Shown piece after piece: positions 21,097 through 29,833 of a stretch of 64,000 bases of DNA. The notes beneath the pieces were generated by a model, which saw only the letters and a list, made by a program, of their open reading frames with translations, was not told where the DNA came from and searched no databases. The DNA comes from Serratia sp. M24T3 (lineage in GTDB: Bacteria; Pseudomonadota; Gammaproteobacteria; Enterobacterales; Enterobacteriaceae): NCBI RefSeq assembly GCF_000257645.1, contig NZ_AJHJ01000018.1, positions 17,410-81,409 of the forward strand. Reading direction: 5' to 3'. The number at the start of each line of letters is the position of its first letter. Within the stretch, counting starts at the first letter, position 1. A program made the position numbers and the translations under genes.

Positions 21097-23849
21097 AACT
21101 CAGGTTTGCAGTGTTGCTCCTGGCGCTGATGCCATGCCTTTCCCATGCGGAGGTGAATTTACGCGTGGCGATAGATGCCGTTAACCCTCGCTATAGTGAA
21201 ATCAATACTCAAATCCAAAATGATGATACTCAACCGAGCCTGATTTCTCTGCTCAATGAAAATCTTAAAAATAGCCAGCTGAGCCTGTCTCCAAAAAATG
21301 TTGCAGCGAATTTATTAAAAAATAGCCTGCTGGAACAACACAAAATTGATGCTTTCTTTGTCGAGGGAGTCGTCACTGAAGCTGCGGCGGGTGACGTCGA
21401 AACGCAACCGCTGTATAGCACACATTGGCGAATGCTTTCACTGGCCAACCGCAGCCCTGCACTGGAAGACGACCTCAATGACTTGAATGATATAAGAATT
21501 GTGGTTGTCAGCGATGCGCCGATTCAGGCCCTGAGGCAGCGCTATCCGAAGATAACCCTTATTTTTAGCCCTTCACTAAGCGAAGCAGTGTCCCTGCTTA
21601 AAGCGGGTGCCGCCGAAGGCGTATTCTGTCGCCAGGCGGCTGCTAATGTATTGAATAATAATATTTTCCCCGGGCAGCTTAGGGTTAATAACGTGGATAC
21701 TCTGGTTACTTGGACCCGCCTGCGTTTGCGTAACGACGATCCCGCAACTCTGGCAACACTCAATAGCGCCATCCAGCACTTGCCGCAGGACGAAATTAAC
21801 AAACTATTGCTTCGTAATTACACCGTACTGACGCTGATGAATATTGTGCCGCTGCTTAAACAAAATCATCGCAACTTCGATATAGCCGCTGTAATCGTCA
21901 GCGTAGTTTCGCTATTTTTAATCAGTTTGCTGATAGGACAAATTGTTCTTCGACGTCAAAGCGAACGCCGTTTGAAAGATGGGGTCAAGTTTTGGGAAAC
22001 GTTACTGAATAGCCTCTCTACTCCCGTTCTGGTCTGCAATACTGCTGGCATCATTACTCATGTTAATCAGGCGTTGTGCAAAAGCCTGCAAAGTTGCCGG
22101 TTATCAATTGTTGGCATTCCGGTTGAAAACCTTAACCAACAGTTTTTTTCTTCACCGGCTCTGGAAACTGCCGGGCTGGTCAAGGCCAGTATGAATGCCA
22201 GGCCGCAATTTTTTGAGGCTGATTTTACCCTGCATCAACAGCCCCGCAGCATCGCCGGTTGGATAACGCCCTATAGCAACACCGCCATGCAGCCGCAGGG
22301 GCTGGTCATTGGCTGGTATGACATGACGGAACGGATTCTGCTGGAGCAACGGCTGGAACAGGCACTAGGTCAGGCAGAAATCTCAAGCCATGAAAAAAGT
22401 GAGTTTTTAGCGCGAATGAGCCACGAAATTCGCTCGCCGATGAATGTCATCATGGGCGTGCTTGAAATTGAAAGTCAGCGCCAAATTTCGCCACAGTCGC
22501 CAATTTCCCTGGCATATCAGGCTTCGCGCGGGTTATTGCAGATCATCGGTGACGTTCTCGATTTATCAAAAATCGAAGCCGGAGAGATGCTTCTCAAACC
22601 CACGGCGGTTTCTCTATATGAATTAATGGAAAGCAGCGCGGCTGCTTATCAAACGTTGGCTGAAAAAAAAGGATTACACCTTTCAACAGCTATTGCAGAG
22701 CTGAGTGAGCAACATTTTCTGCTGGATGAAGGCAAGATGAGGCAGATCCTCAACAATCTTCTCAGTAACGCAGTGAAATATACTACCTCAGGCAGCATCA
22801 CGCTCAGCGCACAAATATCAGAGCCAGCAATCCTCTCAGCCAGAGAAAACTTTCAGAAAATTATTATCAGCATCCGCGATACCGGCATCGGGATCGACGC
22901 TTTGCTACTACCTGGAATCATCAAACCTTATCGTCAGTTATCTTCCTCCACACCAGACAGCAGCGGGCTCGGCCTAACTATTTGCCATCAGTTGGTCAGC
23001 CTGATGGGGGGTAAAATGGACATTGAGTCGCAGCAGGGTCAAGGCTCCACCTTCAGCGTTATTCTCCCATTGATACCCGTGATTGTTGAGCCTGTTTCAA
23101 TCCCGCCTGTTACACCGGCCAAAGTACAAAAAGCTTACCGAGTGTGGATTATTGACGATCTTGCAGCCAATCTGTTGGTTATGGAAATGCAGCTTTCGGC
23201 GCTGGGTCATCGCGTAACCTCTTTTGATAACGCGGGTGCGGCCCTCGAACATTTGCAACAGGCGAACCCGCAGGTTGACCTGATTTTTACCGACTGCCAG
23301 ATGCCACAGCTTTCCGGCTATCAGTTTGCCGCCAAATTGCGCGAGCTTGAAGCCGAAACCCGTCGTCATATTCCCCTGATTGGCTGCACCGCGAACGCGT
23401 TCTCGGATGAGGAAAGAAAATGCCTGGTCGCCGGAATGGATGCGCATTTGACCAAACCTCTTACCCAGCAGGATCTCGCTGAATGTATTCAGAACATGCT
23501 GCAAAACCGGCAGATTGATCTCAAAGAAGTTCAAGCACTCTCTGCAGGCAAGCAGGATATTATTGCCCAACTTATTAGCGAGCTGATCAACAGCAGCGAA
23601 CAGGATTTGAGCCTGATTGAAAAAGCCCAGGATGCAAATAATAGCGCTGAACTCAAAAGCCGTATTCACCGACTGAAAGGGAATTTTGCTATCACGCAGT
23701 TTGAGGCCGGGCTGAATACTTGTCTGACGCTGGAGCAAAAGCTGAAGCAACCGTTTCAGGGCAAAGATATTGAGAGCGACCTGCTGCGCCTGCGTCACAC
23801 AACCCGGCACTTCATCAGCCTACTGGAGGATTTTACACTTTTAAGTTGA
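21093..23849 (+). CDS. BvgS/EvgS-like hybrid sensor kinase
   Basis: The product is a 918-residue inner-membrane kinase. A signal-like N-terminus (MKLRFAVLLLALMPCLSHA) precedes one periplasmic solute-binding-like domain (about 25-255), a membrane helix near 262-285, a PAS domain (about 300-420), HisKA with His in RMSHEIRSPMN (about residue 444), an ATPase domain (ILNNLLSNAVKYT, SSGLGLTI), a receiver with Asp in IFTDCQMPQLSGY (about residue 733) and a C-terminal HPt with His in RIHRLKGNF (about residue 857). This is a full phosphorelay. Typical BvgS has two Venus-flytrap domains; this one appears to have one. It should phosphorylate the regulator encoded just upstream. Confidence 0.9.
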   Translation: MKLRFAVLLLALMPCLSHAEVNLRVAIDAVNPRYSEINTQIQNDDTQPSLISLLNENLKNSQLSLSPKNVAANLLKNSLLEQHKIDAFFVEGVVTEAAAGDVETQPLYSTHWRMLSLANRSPALEDDLNDLNDIRIVVVSDAPIQALRQRYPKITLIFSPSLSEAVSLLKAGAAEGVFCRQAAANVLNNNIFPGQLRVNNVDTLVTWTRLRLRNDDPATLATLNSAIQHLPQDEINKLLLRNYTVLTLMNIVPLLKQNHRNFDIAAVIVSVVSLFLISLLIGQIVLRRQSERRLKDGVKFWETLLNSLSTPVLVCNTAGIITHVNQALCKSLQSCRLSIVGIPVENLNQQFFSSPALETAGLVKASMNARPQFFEADFTLHQQPRSIAGWITPYSNTAMQPQGLVIGWYDMTERILLEQRLEQALGQAEISSHEKSEFLARMSHEIRSPMNVIMGVLEIESQRQISPQSPISLAYQASRGLLQIIGDVLDLSKIEAGEMLLKPTAVSLYELMESSAAAYQTLAEKKGLHLSTAIAELSEQHFLLDEGKMRQILNNLLSNAVKYTTSGSITLSAQISEPAILSARENFQKIIISIRDTGIGIDALLLPGIIKPYRQLSSSTPDSSGLGLTICHQLVSLMGGKMDIESQQGQGSTFSVILPLIPVIVEPVSIPPVTPAKVQKAYRVWIIDDLAANLLVMEMQLSALGHRVTSFDNAGAALEHLQQANPQVDLIFTDCQMPQLSGYQFAAKLRELEAETRRHIPLIGCTANAFSDEERKCLVAGMDAHLTKPLTQQDLAECIQNMLQNRQIDLKEVQALSAGKQDIIAQLISELINSSEQDLSLIEKAQDANNSAELKSRIHRLKGNFAITQFEAGLNTCLTLEQKLKQPFQGKDIESDLLRLRHTTRHFISLLEDFTLLS

Positions 23850-23941
23850 TCCTAATCCTGCATTAACAACATATACCGCCGCCCCGCCCTACAGCTGTAC
23901 GATTTTCGTCCTATCATGTTAATAGGTTGAAACCTGATGCC

Positions 23942-24247
23942 GTGAGAGAGAAAATAGGCAGGTTTATATTATCCTTTACCTTAATTATTGCCGGACCTAT
24001 GAGCGCAAGTAAACCACGCCGTCCGCACGGACGTTGGACCTACTACATCATGTACCAAGATATTCTGTGGCCTTGTCCAGTCCGTTGGGAATGGGAAAAT
24101 GGCTACGGCGGCTGGCTGCCGTTTTACTACTCGCCGACGCTGGAATTCGTAGTCGGCGATCCCAACAAAGCGACGAAAGTTTCGACCAGCCGCCAGGCAG
24201 CGACCAGTCGGACAAAGCATCTTTCCTATTATTCAGAGCATGAATAA
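23942..24247 (+). CDS. Hypothetical basic protein
   Basis: An open frame of about 100 codons can start at GTG 23942 (a hydrophobic RFILSFTLIIAGPMSA follows) or at ATG 24000 (MSASKPRRPHGRW). It is rich in Trp, Tyr and Pro (WTYYIMYQDILWPCPVRWEW) and ends in a Ser/Thr-rich basic tail. Neither start has a strong ribosome binding site. The 3' end overlaps the convergent transporter gene by 19 bases. I do not recognise the family. The Trp-rich composition is unlike random frames, which is the main support. Confidence 0.45.
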   Translation: MREKIGRFILSFTLIIAGPMSASKPRRPHGRWTYYIMYQDILWPCPVRWEWENGYGGWLPFYYSPTLEFVVGDPNKATKVSTSRQAATSRTKHLSYYSEHE

Positions 24248-25440
24248 TCTTTAGACTCATCGACAGTTTCCGCATGGCGAGGTCCCGACTTGAACCCCCT
24301 TTTCCTCGCCATCAAGACCACCAGCAGACCCGCCAATAGCAGCAACAACATTGCCCACGGGAAAGAGACAGCGCCGCGATTTTGCAACAACACGCCGCCG
24401 ATAATTCCGCCTGCGGCAATCGCCAGATTCCATGCTACCACTACCATGGATTGTGCCACGTCGGTGCTATCTCCAGCCGCGTCGGCCGAGGCGGTTTGCA
24501 ATAATGTAGCCGCGCCACCAAACGTCAGGCCCCAGATAAACACTCCACTATAAAGCACGCTGGCTGAGGTGGTGAAAACGGCAAAAGCCAATGTAATCAG
24601 GGCGAACAGCAGCAGGCTCGCCAATACGGTTCTGCGCAGCCAGCGGTCAACCAGCCATCCCGTTAGCGCTATTCCCAGCAGCGCGCTCACGCCAAAGGTA
24701 AGCAATACCCGATCGGCCTGCATTTGCAGCCCATAAGTCGCCAGGAATGGCACTATATAAGTATAGAGAATATTATGGGCGGCAACCCAGGCAAAAATCA
24801 CCCACAATATCGGTCTAATTCCCGGCAATCGCCACACCTGATAAAGAGAAAGCGATTTCTGGCGCGCTTCGCCCGGGAAATTAGGCACTTTTAACAAAAT
24901 CCAGATAATCAACATTAAAGTCAGTGCCGACATAATACCGAACACGCTACGCCAACCTACCAGCGCTCCAAACCAGGTACCGATTGGCACGCCCAGAGCC
25001 AGCGCAACGGGCGTGCCAATCATCGCCAGCGTCATCGCTCGCCCCTGAAGCTCAGGCACCACCATGCGGCGCGCGTAACCGGCAATTAATCCCCAGGCAA
25101 GCCCCGCCGCTGCTCCGGCAAAAAAGCGGGCCACCAGCGTGAGAGTGTAATCTTTAGAGAAAGTACTTAACGTATTAAACAGAAAAAAACCAATTACTGA
25201 GGTTAGCAGCGCCTTGCGCCTCATCCATCCGCGAGTAGCAAGAGTCAGTGGAATGGCGGCCAGCAACGATCCTAACGCATAAGCGGTGACTAATTGCCCG
25301 GCCATCGAGGATGACACACCCAGATCCTGGCTGATTTGCGACAGCAGCCCGGCGGGCACAGTTTCGGTCATAATGGCAATAAATCCTGCCATTGCCAGCG
25401 CCAACAAACCGGCAACCTGTAACTTATTCTCGGCCATCAT
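24229..25440 (-). CDS. MFS drug/sugar efflux transporter (DHA1 type)
   Basis: The product is a 403-residue inner-membrane transporter with 12 predicted helices. The start (FIAIMTETVPAGLLSQISQDLGVSSSMAGQLVTAYA) and TRGWMRRKAL after helix 2 are typical of the 12-helix DHA1 group near sugar-efflux/YdhP proteins. It would export small molecules by proton antiport. The ATG overlaps the stop of the serine hydrolase gene by four bases, so the two are translated from one message. The substrate is unknown. Confidence 0.85.
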   Translation of the reverse strand: MMAENKLQVAGLLALAMAGFIAIMTETVPAGLLSQISQDLGVSSSMAGQLVTAYALGSLLAAIPLTLATRGWMRRKALLTSVIGFFLFNTLSTFSKDYTLTLVARFFAGAAAGLAWGLIAGYARRMVVPELQGRAMTLAMIGTPVALALGVPIGTWFGALVGWRSVFGIMSALTLMLIIWILLKVPNFPGEARQKSLSLYQVWRLPGIRPILWVIFAWVAAHNILYTYIVPFLATYGLQMQADRVLLTFGVSALLGIALTGWLVDRWLRRTVLASLLLFALITLAFAVFTTSASVLYSGVFIWGLTFGGAATLLQTASADAAGDSTDVAQSMVVVAWNLAIAAGGIIGGVLLQNRGAVSFPWAMLLLLLAGLLVVLMARKRGFKSGPRHAETVDESKDYSCSE

Positions 25441-26645
25441 GATGCAGACTTCGCATTAATACTGGCATACACCGCATCGCGCAGCTCAGTGACAAACGCA
25501 CCGGACATTCCCTCATACAGCGTATTGGTCATTGCTACCACGCTAAGCTCGCGTTTGCGGTCTACAAACCAGGAATGCCCGTAAGCCCCACCCCAGCGCC
25601 AAGTGCCTTCAGACTCTGGAGACTCCGCCGCCAGCGGATCGCGCAGTACTGAAAAGCCAAGTCCAAAACCGTAACCCGGCGCATCGGGCAACTCCGCTGC
25701 CGAAGTTTGGTCGCGCCCCATCTCTTGAATGAGATCGGCTGAAATCAGCCCGCCGCCGCCCTGACGCAGCGTTTCTAAAAATCGCAGCAGATCTGCGGCA
25801 CTGCCCACCATGCCGGCTCCGGCAGAAGGAAAAGCCTGGGAGTTGAACGCTCGTTGCGGCGAAAAATAGATGCCAGCGGTGTCCTCAAACGGCGCAACGC
25901 ATTCATTTTCTGCCAAAATATGCGGCTGCGGCACGTCATTGACATAAGGCGTCGCCAGTCGCTGTGCCTGGTCGGTGTAAAATCCGCTATCGTGCATTTT
26001 CAGCGGATCGGTAATCAGGGATTTTACTGCCAGGTCCAATCGCTGCTCACAGACCTGCTCGATCACCGCGCCCAACACATCGACAGCCAACGAGTAACCC
26101 CATGAAGTTCCGGGAGTGTACAACAAAGGAACGGTCGCCAGACGGCGCAGATTTTCAGCCAGAGAGTGCGCGGCGTCGTCCATACCGTCCGATACGCCAG
26201 CTCGCGCGTAAGGCCCCTGCGCATCCTTTTCCAAAAATCGATAACCCAGCCCGGCAGTGTGGCTCAACAGTTGGCGAATAGTGATCGTCGCCGGCTCTCC
26301 GTTTGCCAATCGGGGACGAAAATCAGGCAGCAATGAGGCAATCGGCTGATCCAGCTTTAAACGCCCTTGATGAATCAACGCCATCGCCGCGGCAGAAACA
26401 ATCGGCTTGGAGACAGAGGCAAGGCGAAAAAGCGTATCTTGCGCCATAGGCTGCGCCAGCTCTCTGTCGGCCAATCCGGCCGCGTTTTGATAAAGCGTTT
26501 TCCCTTGATGGGCTACCCTTACCACCGCCCCTACCAGCCGTTTGTCACGCAACGCCTGATCGATGACGGCATCCACGGCGGCAAATGAAGTTTCTGTAAA
26601 TGACGGCATTTTATTTTGAATCATTTCCAAGGAATCGCTCGACAT
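25437..26645 (-). CDS. Class C beta-lactamase-type serine hydrolase
   Basis: The product is a 402-residue protein of the penicillin-binding-protein/class C beta-lactamase fold. The SxxK motif is SVSK (about residue 78) in LFRLASVSKPIVSAA, a Tyr motif follows in TSWGYSLAVDVLG, and the third motif is replaced by GHSWFVDRKRELS. With no signal peptide it is cytoplasmic and more likely an esterase such as EstB than a lactamase. It is the first gene of a two-gene operon with the exporter, and it diverges from the LysR gene, the usual layout for LysR control. Confidence 0.82.
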   Translation of the reverse strand: MSSDSLEMIQNKMPSFTETSFAAVDAVIDQALRDKRLVGAVVRVAHQGKTLYQNAAGLADRELAQPMAQDTLFRLASVSKPIVSAAAMALIHQGRLKLDQPIASLLPDFRPRLANGEPATITIRQLLSHTAGLGYRFLEKDAQGPYARAGVSDGMDDAAHSLAENLRRLATVPLLYTPGTSWGYSLAVDVLGAVIEQVCEQRLDLAVKSLITDPLKMHDSGFYTDQAQRLATPYVNDVPQPHILAENECVAPFEDTAGIYFSPQRAFNSQAFPSAGAGMVGSAADLLRFLETLRQGGGGLISADLIQEMGRDQTSAAELPDAPGYGFGLGFSVLRDPLAAESPESEGTWRWGGAYGHSWFVDRKRELSVVAMTNTLYEGMSGAFVTELRDAVYASINAKSAS

Positions 26646-26762
26646 GATTTTTTCCCGCTAACAATAAAAGATGAGTCAAAGATAGACCGCTAGTGGTTGC
26701 GGAAAAAGTGGGGTAAATTTCTCTTATCTACGGACGTTTATGTCCGTAATCGGAGAGCAATA

Positions 26763-27650
26763 ATGGATAGCCTCAGCAATCTCAATGTCTTTGTTCAAGT
26801 GGCCGAAACCGGCAGCTTTGTTGCAGCCGGCGGCGTGCTGGGCGTTTCAGCTTCGGCAATCGGCAAAAGCATTTCTCGACTGGAAAATCGACTCAGTGTT
26901 CGCCTGTTTCATCGCAGCACCCGCAGCCTGACGCTGACCGCCGAGGGTTCGCTGTTTCTTGAACGCAGCAGAAGAATACTCGCCGAGTTTGAAGCGGCCG
27001 AGCAGGAACTCAGTCTGGCCGCGCAGTTTCCGCAGGGGCGTTTGCGCATCAGCCTGCCGATGGTCGGCTCCCTGATGCAGCCGGTGTTAAGCGAATTTAT
27101 GCGACATTACCCGCAGGTCGAGCTAGAGCTAAACTTCACCGACAAAATAGTCGATGTGATAGAGGAAGGTTTTGATGCAGTGATCCGCACAGGCGAGATG
27201 ACTGATTCAAGACTCAACCTGCGTAAGCTGGGGGATTACACTAAATTTATGGTCGCCTCGCCGGAATATTTATCCGAACGCGGCATTCCGAGAAATCCTG
27301 ATGAGCTGGCTAATCACAGCTGTTTGCATTACCGGTTTAGCCGTAGCGGAAAAATCGAACCCTGGCCGCTTGTTGGCGCGCTGCCGGTTAATCTTCCACT
27401 GTCGATGGTCTGCAATAATTTGGAAGCACAAGTTTATTTTACTCAACAAGGCTGTGGCATCAGCTGCCTGCCAGAATTCGCGGTTCGCGATGCGCTGGAA
27501 CTCGGGAGGCTGCAAAAAATCTTGCCGGATTTTGTCTCCCATAGCGCATCGTTTAATATTCTTTGGCCCTCTGGCGGCTATATGACCCCAAGGCTGCGGG
27601 TATTTATCGATTTTCTCTGTGAACATACTTTTGCTGGGAGTCGACCATGA
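26763..27650 (+). CDS. LysR-family transcriptional regulator
   Basis: The product is a 295-residue regulator. The N-terminal helix-turn-helix (LSNLNVFVQVAETGSFVAAGGVLGVSASAIGKSISRLE) is followed by the effector-binding domain with LRISLPMVGSLMQPVL. ATG 26763 has GGAGAGC upstream; the 22 extra codons from 26697 are not supported. The gene reads away from the serine hydrolase-exporter operon across 117 bases and probably controls it. Its stop overlaps the start of the MocR gene by four bases. Confidence 0.9.
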   Translation: MDSLSNLNVFVQVAETGSFVAAGGVLGVSASAIGKSISRLENRLSVRLFHRSTRSLTLTAEGSLFLERSRRILAEFEAAEQELSLAAQFPQGRLRISLPMVGSLMQPVLSEFMRHYPQVELELNFTDKIVDVIEEGFDAVIRTGEMTDSRLNLRKLGDYTKFMVASPEYLSERGIPRNPDELANHSCLHYRFSRSGKIEPWPLVGALPVNLPLSMVCNNLEAQVYFTQQGCGISCLPEFAVRDALELGRLQKILPDFVSHSASFNILWPSGGYMTPRLRVFIDFLCEHTFAGSRP

Positions 27651-29062
27651 ACAGCAGCCCACATTCGACATTGCTCATCCTCGACAGCGGCAGTGAACAG
27701 CCTTTTTATCAGCAGATTTATCACCGGGTCAGAACCCTTATTGCCGAGGGCATGCTCAAGCCTGAGGATCGCCTGCCCTCGGCGCGTCAGCTGGCAAAAG
27801 AGCTGGGATTGGCTCGAGGCACCATTGAGGCCGCTTACTCACTGCTGGCGGCAGAAGGTTATATACAATCCCGTGGCCAGGCAGGAACCCGCATCGCCCA
27901 AGGCCTGCAAGCCCAGCCTGCGCCACGGCAAGTGTCTTCAATCGAGCCAAAAAATTCACACGGCATGCACCCGACTCAGATTATGCCGCTACAGATGGGG
28001 CTTCCCGCGCTGGATGCCTTTCCGCGTAAAATCTGGGCCAGGCTTGGCGCCCGCTATCTGCGAGCCATGCAGCCCGGCGATATGAAATATCCGAGTCTTT
28101 TCGGCTTCCCCGAGCTGCGCAATGCGATTGCAGCTTATCTGCATATGTCGCGCGGCATCCCCTGTACCGGCGAACAGGTGTTTATAACCTCAGGATATCG
28201 TGGAACTTTACAGCTGATTATTCATACCCTGTTGCAGCGCGACGATCGCGTCTGGGTTGAAGACCCCGGTTTTCCATTGACCCGCGAACTGCTGCACAAC
28301 GCTCAGTTAAAGCAGGTCCCCATCCCCGTAGACGCTGAAGGAATCGAGGTGGTGAAAGGGATACAACTGGCGCTTGACGCACGCGCGGCAATTGTCACCC
28401 CGGCTCATCAAAGCCCGCTGTGTGTCACGCTTTCCCTGCCGCGTCGGCAGGCCCTGCTGGAGTGGGCCACAGCTCAACAGGCATGGATAATTGAAGACGA
28501 TTATGACGGTGAGTATCGCTATGTCAGCCGCCCGCTGCCTGCATTGAAAAGTCTCGATAACGAAGGTCGGGTTTTATATTGCGGCACTTTCAGTAAAGTG
28601 CTTTTTCCGGGGATCCGCCTGGGTTATCTCGTGGTTCCACAACAACAGGTTTCCCGTTTTGAGCAGGCTTCGATCGGATTTTTCGAGGGTATGGCCGAAA
28701 TGACTCAGTCGATCGTCAGCGCTTTTATGCAGGAGGGGCATTTTTCGCGCCACATTCACCGCATGCGCAAGCTTTATGCCGAAAGACGTGAGATGGCGGC
28801 AGCGGGACTCACCAAGGTGCTTGGCCAGCACGTACTGATCGACCCACAGCCGGGAGGTATGCATCTGGTGCTCAGGCTGCGCGGCCAACACAATGATGCT
28901 GAAGTAGCCGCACGGATGCGCGACCATGGGCTTTACACCCATGCCCTGTCGAGCTGGAGCAGCTGCTCCGAGGGCGAAAAAGGGTTGCTGATTAGTTTTA
29001 CCAATATTCAAACAGCGCAGCAGGCTGAAGAGATCGGCGAGCGTATCCTCAGCCTGCTGTGA
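27647..29062 (+). CDS. MocR/PdxR-type GntR regulator with aminotransferase-like domain
   Basis: The product is a 471-residue protein. The N-terminal GntR winged helix (QPFYQQIYHRVRTLIAEGMLKPEDRLPSARQLAKELGLARGTIEAAY) is joined to a fold type I aminotransferase-like domain. The PLP lysine lies in CGTFSKVLFPGIRLGY, and EDDYDGEYR supplies the cofactor-binding aspartate. Such proteins are PLP-sensing regulators. It overlaps the LysR gene by ATGA, an unusual pairing of two regulators in one transcript. It converges on the AhpD-like gene, its likely or neighbouring target. Confidence 0.9.
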   Translation: MNSSPHSTLLILDSGSEQPFYQQIYHRVRTLIAEGMLKPEDRLPSARQLAKELGLARGTIEAAYSLLAAEGYIQSRGQAGTRIAQGLQAQPAPRQVSSIEPKNSHGMHPTQIMPLQMGLPALDAFPRKIWARLGARYLRAMQPGDMKYPSLFGFPELRNAIAAYLHMSRGIPCTGEQVFITSGYRGTLQLIIHTLLQRDDRVWVEDPGFPLTRELLHNAQLKQVPIPVDAEGIEVVKGIQLALDARAAIVTPAHQSPLCVTLSLPRRQALLEWATAQQAWIIEDDYDGEYRYVSRPLPALKSLDNEGRVLYCGTFSKVLFPGIRLGYLVVPQQQVSRFEQASIGFFEGMAEMTQSIVSAFMQEGHFSRHIHRMRKLYAERREMAAAGLTKVLGQHVLIDPQPGGMHLVLRLRGQHNDAEVAARMRDHGLYTHALSSWSSCSEGEKGLLISFTNIQTAQQAEEIGERILSLL

Positions 29063-29066
29063 ATCA

Positions 29067-29546
29067 TTAGTTAAGACCCGCTTTATCCAGGCCATAGGCC
29101 GCATCCGCCGAGCCAGGCTCGGTGCGAAATGCGATGCTAATACGGTTCCAGCCATTAATCGCCACAATCAGGAAACTTAGGTCAGAGATTTCCTGTTCGG
29201 AAAGGTGAGTACGAACCTGGTCATAAATCTCATTCGAAACCCCCTTAGGCGCCAGCGTGGTCAGGGCTTCAGTCCATAAAAGCGCCGCTTTTTCACGCGG
29301 AGTAAACAGCGGTGACTCATGCCAGATAGCAATGTGATGCAGGCGTAATTCTCGCTCGCCGCCGATTTTCGCCTCTTTGACATGCATATCAAGACAAAAC
29401 GCACAGCCGTTGATCTGTGATGCGCGAATGTCCACCAACTGTTTGAATTCTTTAGCCAGAGGATTTTTACCCACTGTTTGGCTGAAATCGAGATACTTTT
29501 TAGTGAGATCCGAAGAAAGTTTATAGTAGTCCACACGCTGAGTCAT
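29067..29546 (-). CDS. Carboxymuconolactone decarboxylase / AhpD-like protein
   Basis: The product is a 159-residue cytoplasmic protein. The redox motif CAFC in QINGCAFCLDMHVKEA (about residues 50-55) with the following His identifies the AhpD-like branch of the family, likely a peroxidase or disulfide reductase. ATG 29546 is chosen because AGGA precedes it; the frame from 29624 adds unsupported residues. It ends 4 bases from the MocR stop, so no room exists for a terminator between them. MocR genes often sit next to such targets. Confidence 0.87.
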   Translation of the reverse strand: MTQRVDYYKLSSDLTKKYLDFSQTVGKNPLAKEFKQLVDIRASQINGCAFCLDMHVKEAKIGGERELRLHHIAIWHESPLFTPREKAALLWTEALTTLAPKGVSNEIYDQVRTHLSEQEISDLSFLIVAINGWNRISIAFRTEPGSADAAYGLDKAGLN

Positions 29547-29833
29547 AGTCGATCCTGTAATGGTGATAATGAGAGTCGATGGGTATCGCGGGCAATCCTC
29601 CGCGATACCTGATGCCACTATCATCTCGAAACTTGGCCTAGTCAGAAAGCGCCAAGAAATGCATTTTCAACTAGTCCATGATTAGGCGACTTTTATCTAT
29701 CTGGCTAGCAAATTAATCAGTTTTGAAATAACGGTTTAATTTTTTAAATCTGGCACAAAAAGACTTTGCATAATTGTTATTCTTTAATCATGCTTATTTA
29801 GTGAAATTCACTTTTATTAAAGCTGGAATTATT

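Noticed and set aside
23097..23810. 237-codon minus-strand frame opposite the hybrid kinase
   Set aside because: It is antisense to the receiver and HPt domains of the kinase, whose motifs are clear.
28574..29167. 197-codon minus-strand frame opposite the MocR gene
   Set aside because: It is antisense to the well-supported MocR gene and has no domain features.
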